A stretch of 64,000 bases of DNA from Hamadaea flava (GCF_024172085.1 NZ_JAMZDZ010000001.1:62001-126000); one strand, 5' to 3'. Positions 25,127-34,541 are shown, counted from the first letter of the stretch. Notes: generated by a model not told the origin, from the sequence alone. Numbers and translations are program-made.

Positions 25127-25421
25127 GCAGTTCACCGAAGTACGCCTCCGGCCCGCCGTCGAGGTGCTCGGGCGCCTCGGCCAGGAACTCCCGCAAGACC
25201 TCGGTCGCGTTGTGCCGATCGAGGTCGGCCTGGCTGCGCCACTGCTCGTAGAGGAAGAAGCGGCCGTCGCTCTGCTCGTGCAGGTGGTACTGGAGGTTGC
25301 CCTCGTGGCCGCGCGACGGCTCGACCAGGTCGGCCAGCCGCCGCCGCAGGACGTCGGCGTGGCCGGGCTTGGCGGTGAGGAATCCGTAGAGGGCGATGGG
25401 CCCTGCTGAACTCGTCGTCAT
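25107..25421 (-). CDS. Antibiotic-biosynthesis-monooxygenase (ABM) domain protein
   Basis: 104 residues forming one ferredoxin-like ABM domain: ALYGFLTAKPGHADVLRRRLADLVEPSRGHEGNLQYHLHEQSDGRFFLYEQWRSQADLDRH. Family members are small dimeric quinol monooxygenases or heme-degrading enzymes. The last 20 bases overlap the convergent LCP gene end. It is divergent from the MerR gene at 25480 and is probably its target. Confidence 0.85.
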   Translation of the reverse strand: MTTSSAGPIALYGFLTAKPGHADVLRRRLADLVEPSRGHEGNLQYHLHEQSDGRFFLYEQWRSQADLDRHNATEVLREFLAEAPEHLDGGPEAYFGELLSSPVG

Positions 25422-25437
25422 ATGATCACCGTACGAG

Positions 25438-25453
25438 CTGACATCAGTGTCAG
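25438..25453. promoter_or_regulatory. MerR-type operator between monooxygenase and MerR genes
   Basis: CTGACA and TGTCAG form 6-bp inverted arms around TCAG at 25438-25453, 16 bases from the monooxygenase start. On the minus strand TTGAAT (25459-25454) precedes the dyad and TACGGT follows it about 20 bases later. This is the over-long spacer with an internal dyad that MerR proteins act on. Confidence 0.5.
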
Positions 25454-25479
25454 ATTCAAGGTCGGGTAAGGCGGGTCAC

Positions 25480-25854
25480 ATGGAACCGGGCCATCTCAAG
25501 ATCGGCGAGCTGTCCGAGCGCACCGGCGTCGCCATCCGGCTGCTGCGCTATTACGAGGCGCAGGGCCTGCTCGTCGCCCGGCGCAGCGAGGGCGGCCATC
25601 GCCACTACGGCCCTGACGCGGTCACCGCCGTCGCCCGCATCCGGACGCTGCTCGCCGCCGGTCTGCCCACGCGGGTCATCCGCGACCTCATGCCGTGCTT
25701 CGCGGGCGACGGCGTCGAACTCCAGGCCTGCGTCCTGGACCATCTGCGGGTCCAGCTCGCCGACCTCGACTCGCGGATCGCGGATCTCACCCAGGCCCGC
25801 GTGGCGCTCGGCGGCATTCTCGCCGACTCCACGCGGGCCCTCGCTGTCGTCTAA
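25480..25854 (+). CDS. MerR-family transcriptional regulator
   Basis: 124 residues. The HTH_MerR domain starts LKIGELSERTGVAIRLLRYYEAQGLL, followed by the wing RRSEGGHRHYGPDAV and a dimerisation helix. One cysteine pair (MPCFAGDGVELQACV) lies where metal- or redox-sensing family members have ligands, but a specific inducer cannot be named. ATG 25480 gives the usual family start; an upstream in-frame start at 25447 would overlap the operator. The probable target is the divergent monooxygenase gene. Confidence 0.87.
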   Translation: MEPGHLKIGELSERTGVAIRLLRYYEAQGLLVARRSEGGHRHYGPDAVTAVARIRTLLAAGLPTRVIRDLMPCFAGDGVELQACVLDHLRVQLADLDSRIADLTQARVALGGILADSTRALAVV

Positions 25855-25921
25855 GCCCAGCTGGTACGCCGAAAGCCGGGTCCGCCGTCCGTCAAGCGGA
25901 TCGGCAGAACAGCGGAATCCG

Positions 25922-26404
25922 TCAGAACAGCGGAATGCCCGCGATCTTGCACAGCTCCTGCATCGCCTTGTACGCCTTGGCGAAGTCCGCGCCCGACCGA
26001 GCGCCGAGCACGCTCTTCAACGCGTCCGTGCAGCTGTTGAGCTGCTGGACCTTGTTGGTGTCGGACCCCTCCGAGGTGTTCGCCGCCTGGGCCTTGGCCG
26101 CCTCGGCCTCCGCCTTGGCCGCGGCGACCTCGGCCTGCATCTCCTGGACCTTGCGCTGCCCGTCGGCCACCTGGACGGCCAGCTGGTCCTCGCGCTCCCG
26201 GTGCGCCTTGTCGGCCGAGACGAAGTAGCCGGTGACCGCGGTCACCAGCACGACCAGCACCACCACGACACCGGTGAGGATCTTCACCGCCGGGCGGCGC
26301 GGCGGAGTCGGGTAGGGGACCGCGGTCACGGGGTATTCCTGCACCGTGGTCGGCACGGCGGCCTGGCCGTGCACCGGCACGGTCGGATCGTCGGAGTTCG
26401 GCAT
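25922..26404 (-). CDS. Single-pass membrane protein with extracytoplasmic coiled coil
   Basis: 160 residues. A proline-rich cytoplasmic N-terminus of about 40 residues is followed by a membrane segment (ILTGVVVVLVVLVTAVTGYFV, about 44-64). The next roughly 55 residues, from ADKAHREREDQ to EAAKAQA, form a strongly predicted heptad coiled coil. The C-terminus has two cysteines (LNSCTDALK, QELCKIAG) that may form a disulfide outside. The function is unknown. A 14-bp direct repeat (25905-25918 and 25923-25936) spans the stop codon. Confidence 0.7.
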   Translation of the reverse strand: MPNSDDPTVPVHGQAAVPTTVQEYPVTAVPYPTPPRRPAVKILTGVVVVLVVLVTAVTGYFVSADKAHREREDQLAVQVADGQRKVQEMQAEVAAAKAEAEAAKAQAANTSEGSDTNKVQQLNSCTDALKSVLGARSGADFAKAYKAMQELCKIAGIPLF

Positions 26405-26509
26405 CGGAGTCTCCCCAGTGGATCTAGCAGAGTCAATCAAGCGGAGTGGATCTAGCGTGCGGTCGCCCCCAGTGTGGCCCCCGCTGTCCACTCCAGCCAG
26501 ACAGTGTCG

Positions 26510-28570
26510 TCAGGCTGTCAGCGGCCGCCGCCGGAACCAGATCAGCAGCACGATACCCGCGAGCACACTCCCGGCGCCCCATAGGATCGGCTTCGCCGAC
26601 ATGCCTGTGTCGGCGAGGCCGCCTTCGCAGGTCACCGTGTTGGTGACCGTGTAGTGCGCGTGCTCGACGGCCAGCGTGGCGGCGTACGGGAGAGAGTGGT
26701 CGACGGCCGCGCCGTCGGCTTCGGTGATCCGGCTGCCGGCCAGACGGCACTTGCCGAGGTCGGTCCCGCCCACGTGGACTGCATCCGCGACGTGAGCGGA
26801 CTCGGCGATCTCGACGGCCGCGCCGGGGGTGTACCCGTCGCGGAGCATGTCCCAGTCCTGCGGGGTTGCGCCGGCCTCGCCCGGATCGGTGAGACTCAGA
26901 TCGGCGGTCAGTCCGCTGGGCTGCTCGCCGTGCGCGAAACGTTCGCCGTTGACGATCCACTTCTTGGCCACGGTGACGTCGGCGTCGGTGTCGATCGGCC
27001 GGTTGTAGACGGTGCAGCTGACCGCGACGCCGCTGGCCACCGCGACGGAGAAGCCGGTACCGCCGGTATCGGTCACCGGCAGGGCGGCGTCGGTGGCGAC
27101 GTTGACGCAGACGGCGTTCTTACCGCCTGGCGTCACCAGTGTGTGCCCGTCGTGCTGAGTCTCGGTCACCGCGACGTCGGCGGAGGTGACCCCGGGGTCG
27201 TAGTCGAGGTCGAAGTTGACCGAGCCGGTGCCGTCGTCGGTCGTGGTCTCGGTGGCCGGCAGGCCGCTGACGCCCGAGGTGGTGGTCGACGCGTCGAACA
27301 CCCAACCGGGTCCGGCCGGGGTCGCTCCGGTGACGTCCTCGCCCTCGTTCTCGTCCGGGACGAGCTGCTTGACCACGGTGAGCGTACCGGTGCAGCTGGT
27401 CAGCAGCAGGTCGTGGATGTCTGCGGCCGCGCTGGAGTAGTCGGCCGCCTGGAAATAGTCGGCCGCGGCGGCGTTCGAGCCGGTGAACGCGGTCGGCCCG
27501 GACAACGCCCGCAGGTTGAGCCCGCTGACGCCCTCGACGCCCTTGCCGACGCCGACCGCCACGACGCGGGTGCCCTCGGCCTTGAGGGCGTTGGCGGAGA
27601 AGACGCCGTTCTCGACGTCCCGGAAATGGGTGTTGCTGCCGTCGCCGCTGCGCGGCTTGCCGAACCGCGTCGGGTTGCCGTCGGTCAGCACCAGCGCGAC
27701 GTCGTACGCCGGAGCGGCCTGGGCCATCGCGAACAGCCCTTGGTCCCAGTTCGTGCCCTTGCCGAGGGCCCAGCCTGAGTAGATGTTCTTGACCTGGGCC
27801 GCCCCCGCATCGGTCGACACCGGGACGAGGTTCGGGTGGTTGGTCGTGCCCGTGCTGGGGGAGTCGCCGTCGAAGGAGAAGATCGCCATCCGGGACGGCG
27901 TACCGGTCAGCGCGTCGACGATCGTGTTCGCGGCCGCCTTGAGCTGCGGCAACGCCGATCCGACCGAGGCGGACAGGTCGAGCAACAGCGCCACGTCGAG
28001 CCCGCAGGTCGCCGGGAAGCGCGGGTTGTTCCGCGACTGCTGCCACACCCCGCCGGAGGCGGCCGGATCCGACCACGTCGAACTGATCATGAAGTCGCTG
28101 GCGGAGGTGTAGGTCTGGCCGCCGGCCAGCGCGGGCGCCGGGAACCGATAGGGGCGCGCGGTCGAGTTGGAGCCGCTGCCGTTGCCGGTCCGCAGCGTCG
28201 GGTTCTCGAACCAGCCCACCGGTACGCCGACCTGGCCGACGAAGAACCGCACGCCGTTGTTCGCGCCGCCGGTCTGCGTGTCGGGGACGATGAAGCTGCA
28301 ATCGCCGTCGGCGTCCGATGTGCACAGCGCCCAGGAGCCGTTCACCGGGTCGGCGGAGCCTGCGGCCGCGTACAGGCCCAGCTCCACCCCGGCGAGGGGG
28401 CCGACGGTCAGATCGCCGGTCCGATCACCGCCCACCTTGACGGCGATCACCGATGTCGTCGCGGCGGGGATCGGGACGACGGCCGAGGCGACGCGCGCCG
28501 GGCCGACGGCCACAGCCAGGGCGAAGGCTGAGGCGAGGACTACTCGGCCCAGAGTGAAGCGTCCGGCCAC
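26510..28570 (-). CDS. vWA-domain surface protein with class E sortase signal (LADTG)
   Basis: 686 residues from GTG 28570. A signal peptide covers about residues 1-30 (cleavage near VASA). A SpaA/prealbumin-like N-terminal region is followed by a von Willebrand A domain with MIDAS motif DLSAS and VLTDGNP. Two further beta domains (about 390-520 and 525-640) follow. The C-terminus is GGLADTGMSAKP, then a hydrophobic helix and RRRPLTA: an LAxTG sortase E sorting signal. It should be linked to the cell wall and may be an adhesin or pilin-like subunit. No sortase gene is in the window. Confidence 0.85.
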   Translation of the reverse strand: MAGRFTLGRVVLASAFALAVAVGPARVASAVVPIPAATTSVIAVKVGGDRTGDLTVGPLAGVELGLYAAAGSADPVNGSWALCTSDADGDCSFIVPDTQTGGANNGVRFFVGQVGVPVGWFENPTLRTGNGSGSNSTARPYRFPAPALAGGQTYTSASDFMISSTWSDPAASGGVWQQSRNNPRFPATCGLDVALLLDLSASVGSALPQLKAAANTIVDALTGTPSRMAIFSFDGDSPSTGTTNHPNLVPVSTDAGAAQVKNIYSGWALGKGTNWDQGLFAMAQAAPAYDVALVLTDGNPTRFGKPRSGDGSNTHFRDVENGVFSANALKAEGTRVVAVGVGKGVEGVSGLNLRALSGPTAFTGSNAAAADYFQAADYSSAAADIHDLLLTSCTGTLTVVKQLVPDENEGEDVTGATPAGPGWVFDASTTTSGVSGLPATETTTDDGTGSVNFDLDYDPGVTSADVAVTETQHDGHTLVTPGGKNAVCVNVATDAALPVTDTGGTGFSVAVASGVAVSCTVYNRPIDTDADVTVAKKWIVNGERFAHGEQPSGLTADLSLTDPGEAGATPQDWDMLRDGYTPGAAVEIAESAHVADAVHVGGTDLGKCRLAGSRITEADGAAVDHSLPYAATLAVEHAHYTVTNTVTCEGGLADTGMSAKPILWGAGSVLAGIVLLIWFRRRPLTA

Positions 28571-28748
28571 GCCGAGACCTCCCGAAGTATGACAAATCGA
28601 TCATCGGTTCAACGCCGGACCGCCATGACGGTGACTGGCCGCAGCGACGACCGGTGCGAAAATCGGTTGGCCCGGCAGGCGGTTTCGGCGATCCTCATGG
28701 CATGACGTACTGACGCGCACCCTCCCGGTTTCTCGAATCCGTCTCCCG

Positions 28749-29957
28749 TTGCGAAGTGAGCGTCTCTCCTTGTCTCAGCCCTCTGCGGCCGTCACCGAGT
28801 CCGGTACGGCCAGCGTCACCGTGTTCGCCGCCCCCACCAGCTGGATCGAGTCCGACGCGGTCGACCAGTGCCACCAGGTCGCGGCGCTGCCCGGCATGAT
28901 CCATGTCGCGGGCCTGCCCGACCTGCACCCCGGCAAGGGCGCGCCGATCGGCGCGGCCATGTCGTCGTCGGTGCTCTATCCGCTGCTCGTCGGGTCCGAC
29001 ATCGGATGCGGCATCGCCGTCTTCCCCATCCGCCTCAAGCGGGTCGTGCCCGAGAAGCTCGCCGCCCGGTTCCCGGACCTCGACGTGCCGCTCGACCCCG
29101 AGGCCGACGCCGACGACCCGGCCTGGTCGGTGGTCGACGGCGACACTGCCGCGGCGATTCCGGCCGGGCATCGTGACAGCCTGGCGACCGTCGGCCGGGG
29201 CAACCACTTCGTCGAGCTGGCCCGGGTCGGCCCGGTGCTCGCCGCCGCGCACGCCGAGCGTCTCGGGCTGGCCGAGCACGACCTCGTCCTCATCGTCCAC
29301 AGCGGATCGCGCGGGTTCGGCGAGCGGATCCTGCGCGAGCACACGGAGGTTCACGGGGCCGGTCCGGCCGCCGACCCGGCGGCCTACCTCGCCGCGCACG
29401 ACGATGCCGTTCGATGGGGATCGCTCAATCGGCGGCTCATGGCGGCGCGGGTGGCGTACGCCCTGGGCGCGGAACCGCTGCCGCCGATCGTCGACGAATG
29501 CCACAACCTCGTCGAGGTACGCGACGGCGCCTACCTGCACCGCAAGGGAGCTGCCCGGGGCGACGGGCGCGACGTGCTGATCGCCGGCACCCGGGGTACG
29601 CCGTCCTACCTGGTCGCCACGCACGCCGGCCCGGAAGCCAACTACTCCGTCGCGCACGGGGCCGGGCGCAAGATGTCCCGCGCCGACGCGCTGCGGCGTG
29701 GCCGGGCCAAGCACACCGTCGAGGAGTTGCGGCGTACGCCGGTCGGCTCGGTGGTCGTCTGCGGTGAACGGCAGCTGCTGTTCGAGGAGGCGCCGACCGC
29801 GTACAAGCGGATCGAGCAGGTGATCGGCGACCTGGTCGAGCATCGGCTCGCGACGCCGATCGCCACGACGATTCCCCTCGTCACGTACAAGACCGCCGAT
29901 GTGGGCAGCGCCGACCAGGATGCCCGGCGCGACCGGCGGAAGCGGGGACGGCGGTGA
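28749..29957 (+). CDS. RtcB-type RNA ligase (RtcB2-like)
   Basis: About 402 residues. RtcB active-site motifs are all visible: PGKGAPIGAA, GSDIGCG with the metal cysteine, GRGNHFVE, the metal-binding HSGSRGFG, HRKGAARG and the guanylylated histidine in SVAHGAGRKMSR. RtcB joins 2',3'-cyclic phosphate or 3'-phosphate to 5'-OH RNA ends with GTP and Mn. It overlaps a release factor H gene by GTGA, which places it in the RtcB2 group. It starts with TTG at 28749 or TTG 28770; neither has a strong SD. Confidence 0.88.
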   Translation: MRSERLSLSQPSAAVTESGTASVTVFAAPTSWIESDAVDQCHQVAALPGMIHVAGLPDLHPGKGAPIGAAMSSSVLYPLLVGSDIGCGIAVFPIRLKRVVPEKLAARFPDLDVPLDPEADADDPAWSVVDGDTAAAIPAGHRDSLATVGRGNHFVELARVGPVLAAAHAERLGLAEHDLVLIVHSGSRGFGERILREHTEVHGAGPAADPAAYLAAHDDAVRWGSLNRRLMAARVAYALGAEPLPPIVDECHNLVEVRDGAYLHRKGAARGDGRDVLIAGTRGTPSYLVATHAGPEANYSVAHGAGRKMSRADALRRGRAKHTVEELRRTPVGSVVVCGERQLLFEEAPTAYKRIEQVIGDLVEHRLATPIATTIPLVTYKTADVGSADQDARRDRRKRGRR

Positions 29958-30595
29958 GCGTACACCTGCTGTTGTCGGCTGGACGTGGGCCGCAGGAATG
30001 CGCGTGGGCCGTGGCGATGCTGGCCCGGCGGCTTGAAGCCGACGCCGGGCGACGCGGGGTGACCACGCGCCGGGTCGAGAGCGTGCCCGGGGAACGGCCC
30101 GGCACGCTGCTGTCGGTGCTCGTGGCGATCGACGGGGCAGTCGATGGGGCAGTCGACGGCGATCATGATCCGGCCGCCGCCGAGACGTTCGCCGCGAGCT
30201 GGACGGGCACGCTGTGCTGGCAGGCGCCGAGTCCTTACCGGACGGTCGGGCGCAAGAACTGGTACGTCACCGCGCAGCCCTGCCAGGTCGACGCCGAGCG
30301 GATCGGGTTCGCCGAGTCCGACGTCGAGATCGTGGCCTGCCGCACCGGCGGACCCGGCGGCCAGCATCGCAACAAGGCCAGCACCGCGGTACGCGCGACG
30401 CACCGGCCTACGGGGATGGTCGTCGTGGTGGACACCGAACGGCAGTTCGCGCTGAACCGGAGGATCGCGTTGCAGTTGCTCCGGACGCGGATCGAGGACC
30501 GCGACACGGCGGCCGGGCGGGAACTGGTCGCGGACCGCTGGAAGATCCACGACGAGCTGGTCCGGGGTAACCCGACGCGGGTCGAACGCCCCTAG
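29954..30595 (+). CDS. prfH: Peptide chain release factor H (PrfH)
   Basis: 213 residues from GTG 29954. The GGQ motif sits in RTGGPGGQHRNKASTAVRATH (about residues 134-139), as in class I release factors. The N-terminal domain (LLSAGRGPQECAWAV) replaces the stop-codon-reading domain, the hallmark of PrfH. The preceding RtcB-like gene overlaps it. Published work on RtcB2-PrfH from E. coli indicates that PrfH releases peptide from ribosomes cut in the decoding centre so that RtcB can reseal the 16S rRNA. A short GAVDGAVDG repeat is an oddity near residue 60. Confidence 0.88.
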   Translation: MSVHLLLSAGRGPQECAWAVAMLARRLEADAGRRGVTTRRVESVPGERPGTLLSVLVAIDGAVDGAVDGDHDPAAAETFAASWTGTLCWQAPSPYRTVGRKNWYVTAQPCQVDAERIGFAESDVEIVACRTGGPGGQHRNKASTAVRATHRPTGMVVVVDTERQFALNRRIALQLLRTRIEDRDTAAGRELVADRWKIHDELVRGNPTRVERP

Positions 30596-30614
30596 CTCGT
30601 CCACAGTAGATGAT

Positions 30615-30646
30615 TGGCGGTTTTGCGTCATTGCGCAAAGCCGCCA
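30615..30646 (+). terminator. Hairpin after the rtcB-prfH operon
   Basis: A 13-bp stem (30615-30627 with 30634-30646, one G-U pair) and a six-base loop lie 20 bases after the prfH stop. There is no U-tract, as is usual for actinobacterial terminators. It could alternatively be a leader structure of the downstream subtilase gene. Confidence 0.55.
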
Positions 30647-30725
30647 GCCGGAAACGTATCCGGGGGAAACCCCCCGCTGTCAGGATCCCTAGCCAGGATC
30701 TGCGCACGCGGAAGGAAACCCCCAC

Positions 30726-33700
30726 ATGCATGTCCATTCCAGACGGGCGCGCGTCGCACGCATAGCCGCTGCCGCCACCCTGACCATGTCCGTCCTCGCC
30801 GTGCCGGAGCGCACGACGGCAGCGGAGAGCCACCCGCTCGTCGGCTCGACCGCCGCTACGACCGCCGCGACCGCGGGCCGGGAGATCACCCTGATCACCG
30901 GCGACCGCGCCCTGCTGACCACCGACGCCCAAGGCCACCCGTCGGCCACCCTGTTGCCGGGACCGGCGACCGAACAGGACGGCTACGTCACGCGCCAGTT
31001 CCGTGGCGACCTGTACGTCATCCCTGCGCAGGCCATGCCGCTGATCAGCCAGGGGCGGCTCGACGAGGAACTGTTCAACGTCACGGCGCTGGCCCGCCAG
31101 GGCTACGACGACGCGACCACCGACGACCTTCCGCTGCTCGCGACGTACGCGGGACAGGTCGCCCGGAGCCGCACGGCCCCGGCGGCGCTCGACGGCACCA
31201 GCGTCACCGCCACGCTGCCCGTCGCCGACGCCGTCGCGTTGACGGCCGACAAGGAGAAGACCGCCGAACTATGGCGTGACCTGACCGACGACGACGGCCC
31301 GGTGATCGGCAAGCTGTGGCTGGACGGCAAGGTCACCGCCGACCTGGCCGAGAGCAACGCGCAGATCCACTCCCCGCAGGCGTGGGCGGCCGGGTTCGAC
31401 GGAACGGGCGTGACCGTCGCCGTGCTCGACACCGGGTACGACGCGACCCACCCGGACCTGGCCGGGCAGGTCGTCGGCTCGAAGAACTTCACCACCGACA
31501 GCGGCGGAGCCGTCGACCGGCACGGCCACGGCACCCACGTCGCCTCCACCATCGCCGGCACCGGCGCGGCCTCGGGCGGAGCCGAGAAGGGCGTCGCCCC
31601 GGGCGCGAAACTGCTCGTCGGCAAGGTGCTCAACTACTCCGGCAGCGGCCAGGACTCGTGGATCATCGCCGGCATGCAGTGGGCGGTCGACTCCGGTGCG
31701 GACGTCATCAGCATGAGCCTCGGCGGCAACGTCGGCACCGACTGCACCGACCCGATCGGGGTGGCCGCGCAGCAGCTCGCCCAACAGTCGAAGTCGCTGT
31801 TCGTCATCGCCGCGGGCAACACCGGCAAGCTCCAGACCATCAGCGCGCCGGCCTGCGCCGCCGACGTGCTCACCGTCGGCGCGGCCGACTCGGCCGGCAA
31901 GACGGCGTACTTCTCCAGCCGTGGCCCGGTCACCGGGCAGCACACGGTCAAGCCGGAGATCGCGGCGCCCGGCGTCGACATCGTCGCGGCGGCGCTCGGC
32001 ACCGGCGGCTACACCGCCATGTCCGGCACGTCGATGGCCACCCCGCACGTCGCAGGCGTCGCGGCCCTGCTCAAGCAGCGGCACCCCGACTGGACCGCCC
32101 AGCAGCGCAAGACCGCGCTGGTCTCGGCGGCCACGCCCAGCCCCGACTCCCAGGTGTACGCACAAGGCACCGGCGTCGTGGACGCGTACCGGTCGCTGAC
32201 CGCGACCGTGTTCGGCCCGGGGACGGCGTACGCCGGATCGTTCAGCTGGCCGCACGGGCACCAGCAGTCGTCCACCACGACGGTGACGCTGACCAACACC
32301 GGCGCCGAGGCGGTCGCCTTCGACCTGTCGATCGTCGGCGCGACCGGCGAAGACGGTACGCCGCTGAAGAACCGGACGTTCACCCCCGGACTCTCGAAGA
32401 TCACCGTCCCGGCGCACGGAACGGCCGAGGTGCCTGTCGTCTTCGACCCGGCCAAGAACCAGACCGCCGCCGCGTACGGCGACATCGGCGCCCGCCTGGT
32501 CGCCACCGCCGCCGACGGCAGCACCGTGACCACGGCCATCGGGGCGTACGTGGAACCGCACATCGTCACCGTGCAGCTGCACGTCGTCGACCGGCGCGGA
32601 CTCGCCCCCGCCTCGCCGTCCTTCGTGGACGTCGTCGACGCCGACCGGCTCACCGCCCAGCGCTTCACGGTGTTCGGCACCGATCCGGTGCTGCGGCTGC
32701 GGGACGGCGACTACTCGATCACCGGTGTCATCGCGAGCCGGGACGAAGGCACCACCGACGCGAACGGACTCGTCAAGTCGCTGACCTTCGTCGGCGACCC
32801 GGATTTGCGGGTCAACACCGACGACGTCGACCGGACGCTGACCCTCGACGCCCGCGACGCGGTGAAGCAGCGGGTCCAGGGAGAACGGCCGCTGGAGGCG
32901 CAGTCGACCGCGATGGAGTACGTCCGGGACTGGGACGGCGTCTACCTGGCCGCCGGCCTGGTGGGCGGCACCTCGATCGACGACGTCTACGTGCAGCGAA
33001 CCGACGCGGTCACCGACGGAGCGTTCACCCTCGGCACCTTCTACCGCATGTACGCGCCGGAGCTGAGCCTGCGCACCACGAGCGGCATGTCACTCGCCCC
33101 GGAGTACGTCCAGCCGCCGACCTTCGGGCCGCTGCTGCCGGTGAAGTTCGACGGGTCCGGTCAGGCCGACCTGGTCGCGGCGGGCAAGGGCACGGCCGCC
33201 GAGCTGGCAGCGGCGGGCGTCGGCGGCAAGCTGGCGTTCGTCGTCGGCGCGGCCAACCTGGCGACGGTGATGAACGCGGCTGGCGCGGCGGGCGCGAAGG
33301 GCGTCGTCTTCGGGCAGGCCGCGGCCGGCCGATGGACCGGGATCTCCAGCGCTGCGACCACCATCCCGGGCGTCACCCTCAGCGGGGCCGACACGGCCGC
33401 GGTGCAGAGCGCGCTGTCCGCCGGTCCGGTCACGCTGTCCTGGGACGGGGTCGCCGCCAGCCCGTACGTCTACAACCTGGCCTTCACCGACACCAAGAAG
33501 ACGTATCCGGACGCCCCGAAGCAGGTCCACGACCGGGACCTCGGCCGGGTCGACGAGCGATTCTTCGCCCAGCGTACGGATCGGCCGCTGCTGGACTTCG
33601 CGATCGCGGCCTGGGACGGCTTCCCGGTGACGATCGCGTCGGCCTACCTGAAGATCGGCGCGCCGCTGACGCGGACGGCATACTTCACGGCGGGCCGGCA

Positions 33701-34499
33701 GTGGCAGTCGCTGGTCGGCGGGTCTGGCTTCTATTCCGAGACCATGGTGGACAAGCCGCGGGTCTACACGGCCGGCTCCGTGCGGTCGACCGACTGGTAC
33801 CGGGGCCCGGTCCGTTCCACCGGCACGCGACGGGCGGACTACTCGCCCGAGCACATCGGTGAACGGCAAGAGGGCCTGATCGGCATGGCGATGCTGCCCT
33901 GGGGCGACAGCGACCCCGACCACTGGAGCCAAGGCGGCTCCTTCGGTGACATCGGCAACGCCGAACTGCTGCGCGACGGCGTCAGCCTGGGCACGTCGGC
34001 CTGGCCGTCGGGTCTCTGGGACGTGCCGGACAGCGACGGCGCGTACGAGCTGCGCGTCATGACGGCCCGGTTCAGCACCAACCAGGCGTGGTATCCGGGC
34101 TGGAACATGTACCGCAGCACGCAGACGGCGTTCCGGTTCCACTCGGCGCGCCCGTCCGACGCGGGCCTGTACGCGTTGCCGCTGCTCGTCCCGACCTACG
34201 ACATCCCCGCCGACCAGCGCAGCCTGACCCCGGCGACCGCCGGATTCCAGCTGGGCTTCGGCGCGACCGGGCAGCGCGACTACGACGCTGGCACCATCGT
34301 CGCCGCGCGGGCCTGGGTCTCGTTCGACGACGGAACTACCTGGGTCGAAGCGCCGGTGACCCGATCAGGTAACGGATTCACCGCGACCGTCGACCAGTCG
34401 GCCGCGGCGGGCAAGTACGTGTCGCTGCGGGTCGACCTGACCGATGAGCACGGCAACGGCGTCCAGCAGACCATCGTGCGGGCGTACGGCGTGCAGTGA
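30726..34499 (+). CDS. Secreted S8 subtilisin-like serine peptidase, multidomain
   Basis: 1257 residues. A basic N-terminus and hydrophobic stretch form a signal peptide (about 1-33), followed by a propeptide region. The catalytic domain carries D235 (VAVLDTGYD), H268 (RHGHGTHVAS) and S436 (SGTSMATPHVAG); the oxyanion Asn is in IAAGNTG. Beyond residue 500 come Ig/Fn3-like domains, a PA-like insertion (about 815-900) and C-terminal beta domains. No sorting signal or membrane anchor is present, so it is probably released. It is far larger than ESX mycosins and not linked to the ESX locus. Confidence 0.9.
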   Translation: MHVHSRRARVARIAAAATLTMSVLAVPERTTAAESHPLVGSTAATTAATAGREITLITGDRALLTTDAQGHPSATLLPGPATEQDGYVTRQFRGDLYVIPAQAMPLISQGRLDEELFNVTALARQGYDDATTDDLPLLATYAGQVARSRTAPAALDGTSVTATLPVADAVALTADKEKTAELWRDLTDDDGPVIGKLWLDGKVTADLAESNAQIHSPQAWAAGFDGTGVTVAVLDTGYDATHPDLAGQVVGSKNFTTDSGGAVDRHGHGTHVASTIAGTGAASGGAEKGVAPGAKLLVGKVLNYSGSGQDSWIIAGMQWAVDSGADVISMSLGGNVGTDCTDPIGVAAQQLAQQSKSLFVIAAGNTGKLQTISAPACAADVLTVGAADSAGKTAYFSSRGPVTGQHTVKPEIAAPGVDIVAAALGTGGYTAMSGTSMATPHVAGVAALLKQRHPDWTAQQRKTALVSAATPSPDSQVYAQGTGVVDAYRSLTATVFGPGTAYAGSFSWPHGHQQSSTTTVTLTNTGAEAVAFDLSIVGATGEDGTPLKNRTFTPGLSKITVPAHGTAEVPVVFDPAKNQTAAAYGDIGARLVATAADGSTVTTAIGAYVEPHIVTVQLHVVDRRGLAPASPSFVDVVDADRLTAQRFTVFGTDPVLRLRDGDYSITGVIASRDEGTTDANGLVKSLTFVGDPDLRVNTDDVDRTLTLDARDAVKQRVQGERPLEAQSTAMEYVRDWDGVYLAAGLVGGTSIDDVYVQRTDAVTDGAFTLGTFYRMYAPELSLRTTSGMSLAPEYVQPPTFGPLLPVKFDGSGQADLVAAGKGTAAELAAAGVGGKLAFVVGAANLATVMNAAGAAGAKGVVFGQAAAGRWTGISSAATTIPGVTLSGADTAAVQSALSAGPVTLSWDGVAASPYVYNLAFTDTKKTYPDAPKQVHDRDLGRVDERFFAQRTDRPLLDFAIAAWDGFPVTIASAYLKIGAPLTRTAYFTAGRQWQSLVGGSGFYSETMVDKPRVYTAGSVRSTDWYRGPVRSTGTRRADYSPEHIGERQEGLIGMAMLPWGDSDPDHWSQGGSFGDIGNAELLRDGVSLGTSAWPSGLWDVPDSDGAYELRVMTARFSTNQAWYPGWNMYRSTQTAFRFHSARPSDAGLYALPLLVPTYDIPADQRSLTPATAGFQLGFGATGQRDYDAGTIVAARAWVSFDDGTTWVEAPVTRSGNGFTATVDQSAAAGKYVSLRVDLTDEHGNGVQQTIVRAYGVQ

Positions 34500-34511
34500 T
34501 CGCGGAATGAG

Positions 34512-34541
34512 GGACGCCGGGGCGGATGCGCCCCGGCGTCC
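34512..34541. terminator. Bidirectional terminator between subtilase and NeuB-family genes
   Basis: A perfect 12-bp stem (GGACGCCGGGGC at 34512-34523 with its complement at 34530-34541) and six-base loop lie in the 63-bp gap between two convergent genes. It can stop transcription from both sides. Confidence 0.8.

Noticed and set aside
30726-34499. The large subtilase as the missing mycosin of the ESX locus
   Set aside because: It is about three times longer, carries a PA-like domain and beta domains and has no C-terminal membrane anchor, and it lies 15-20 kb away in an unrelated context.
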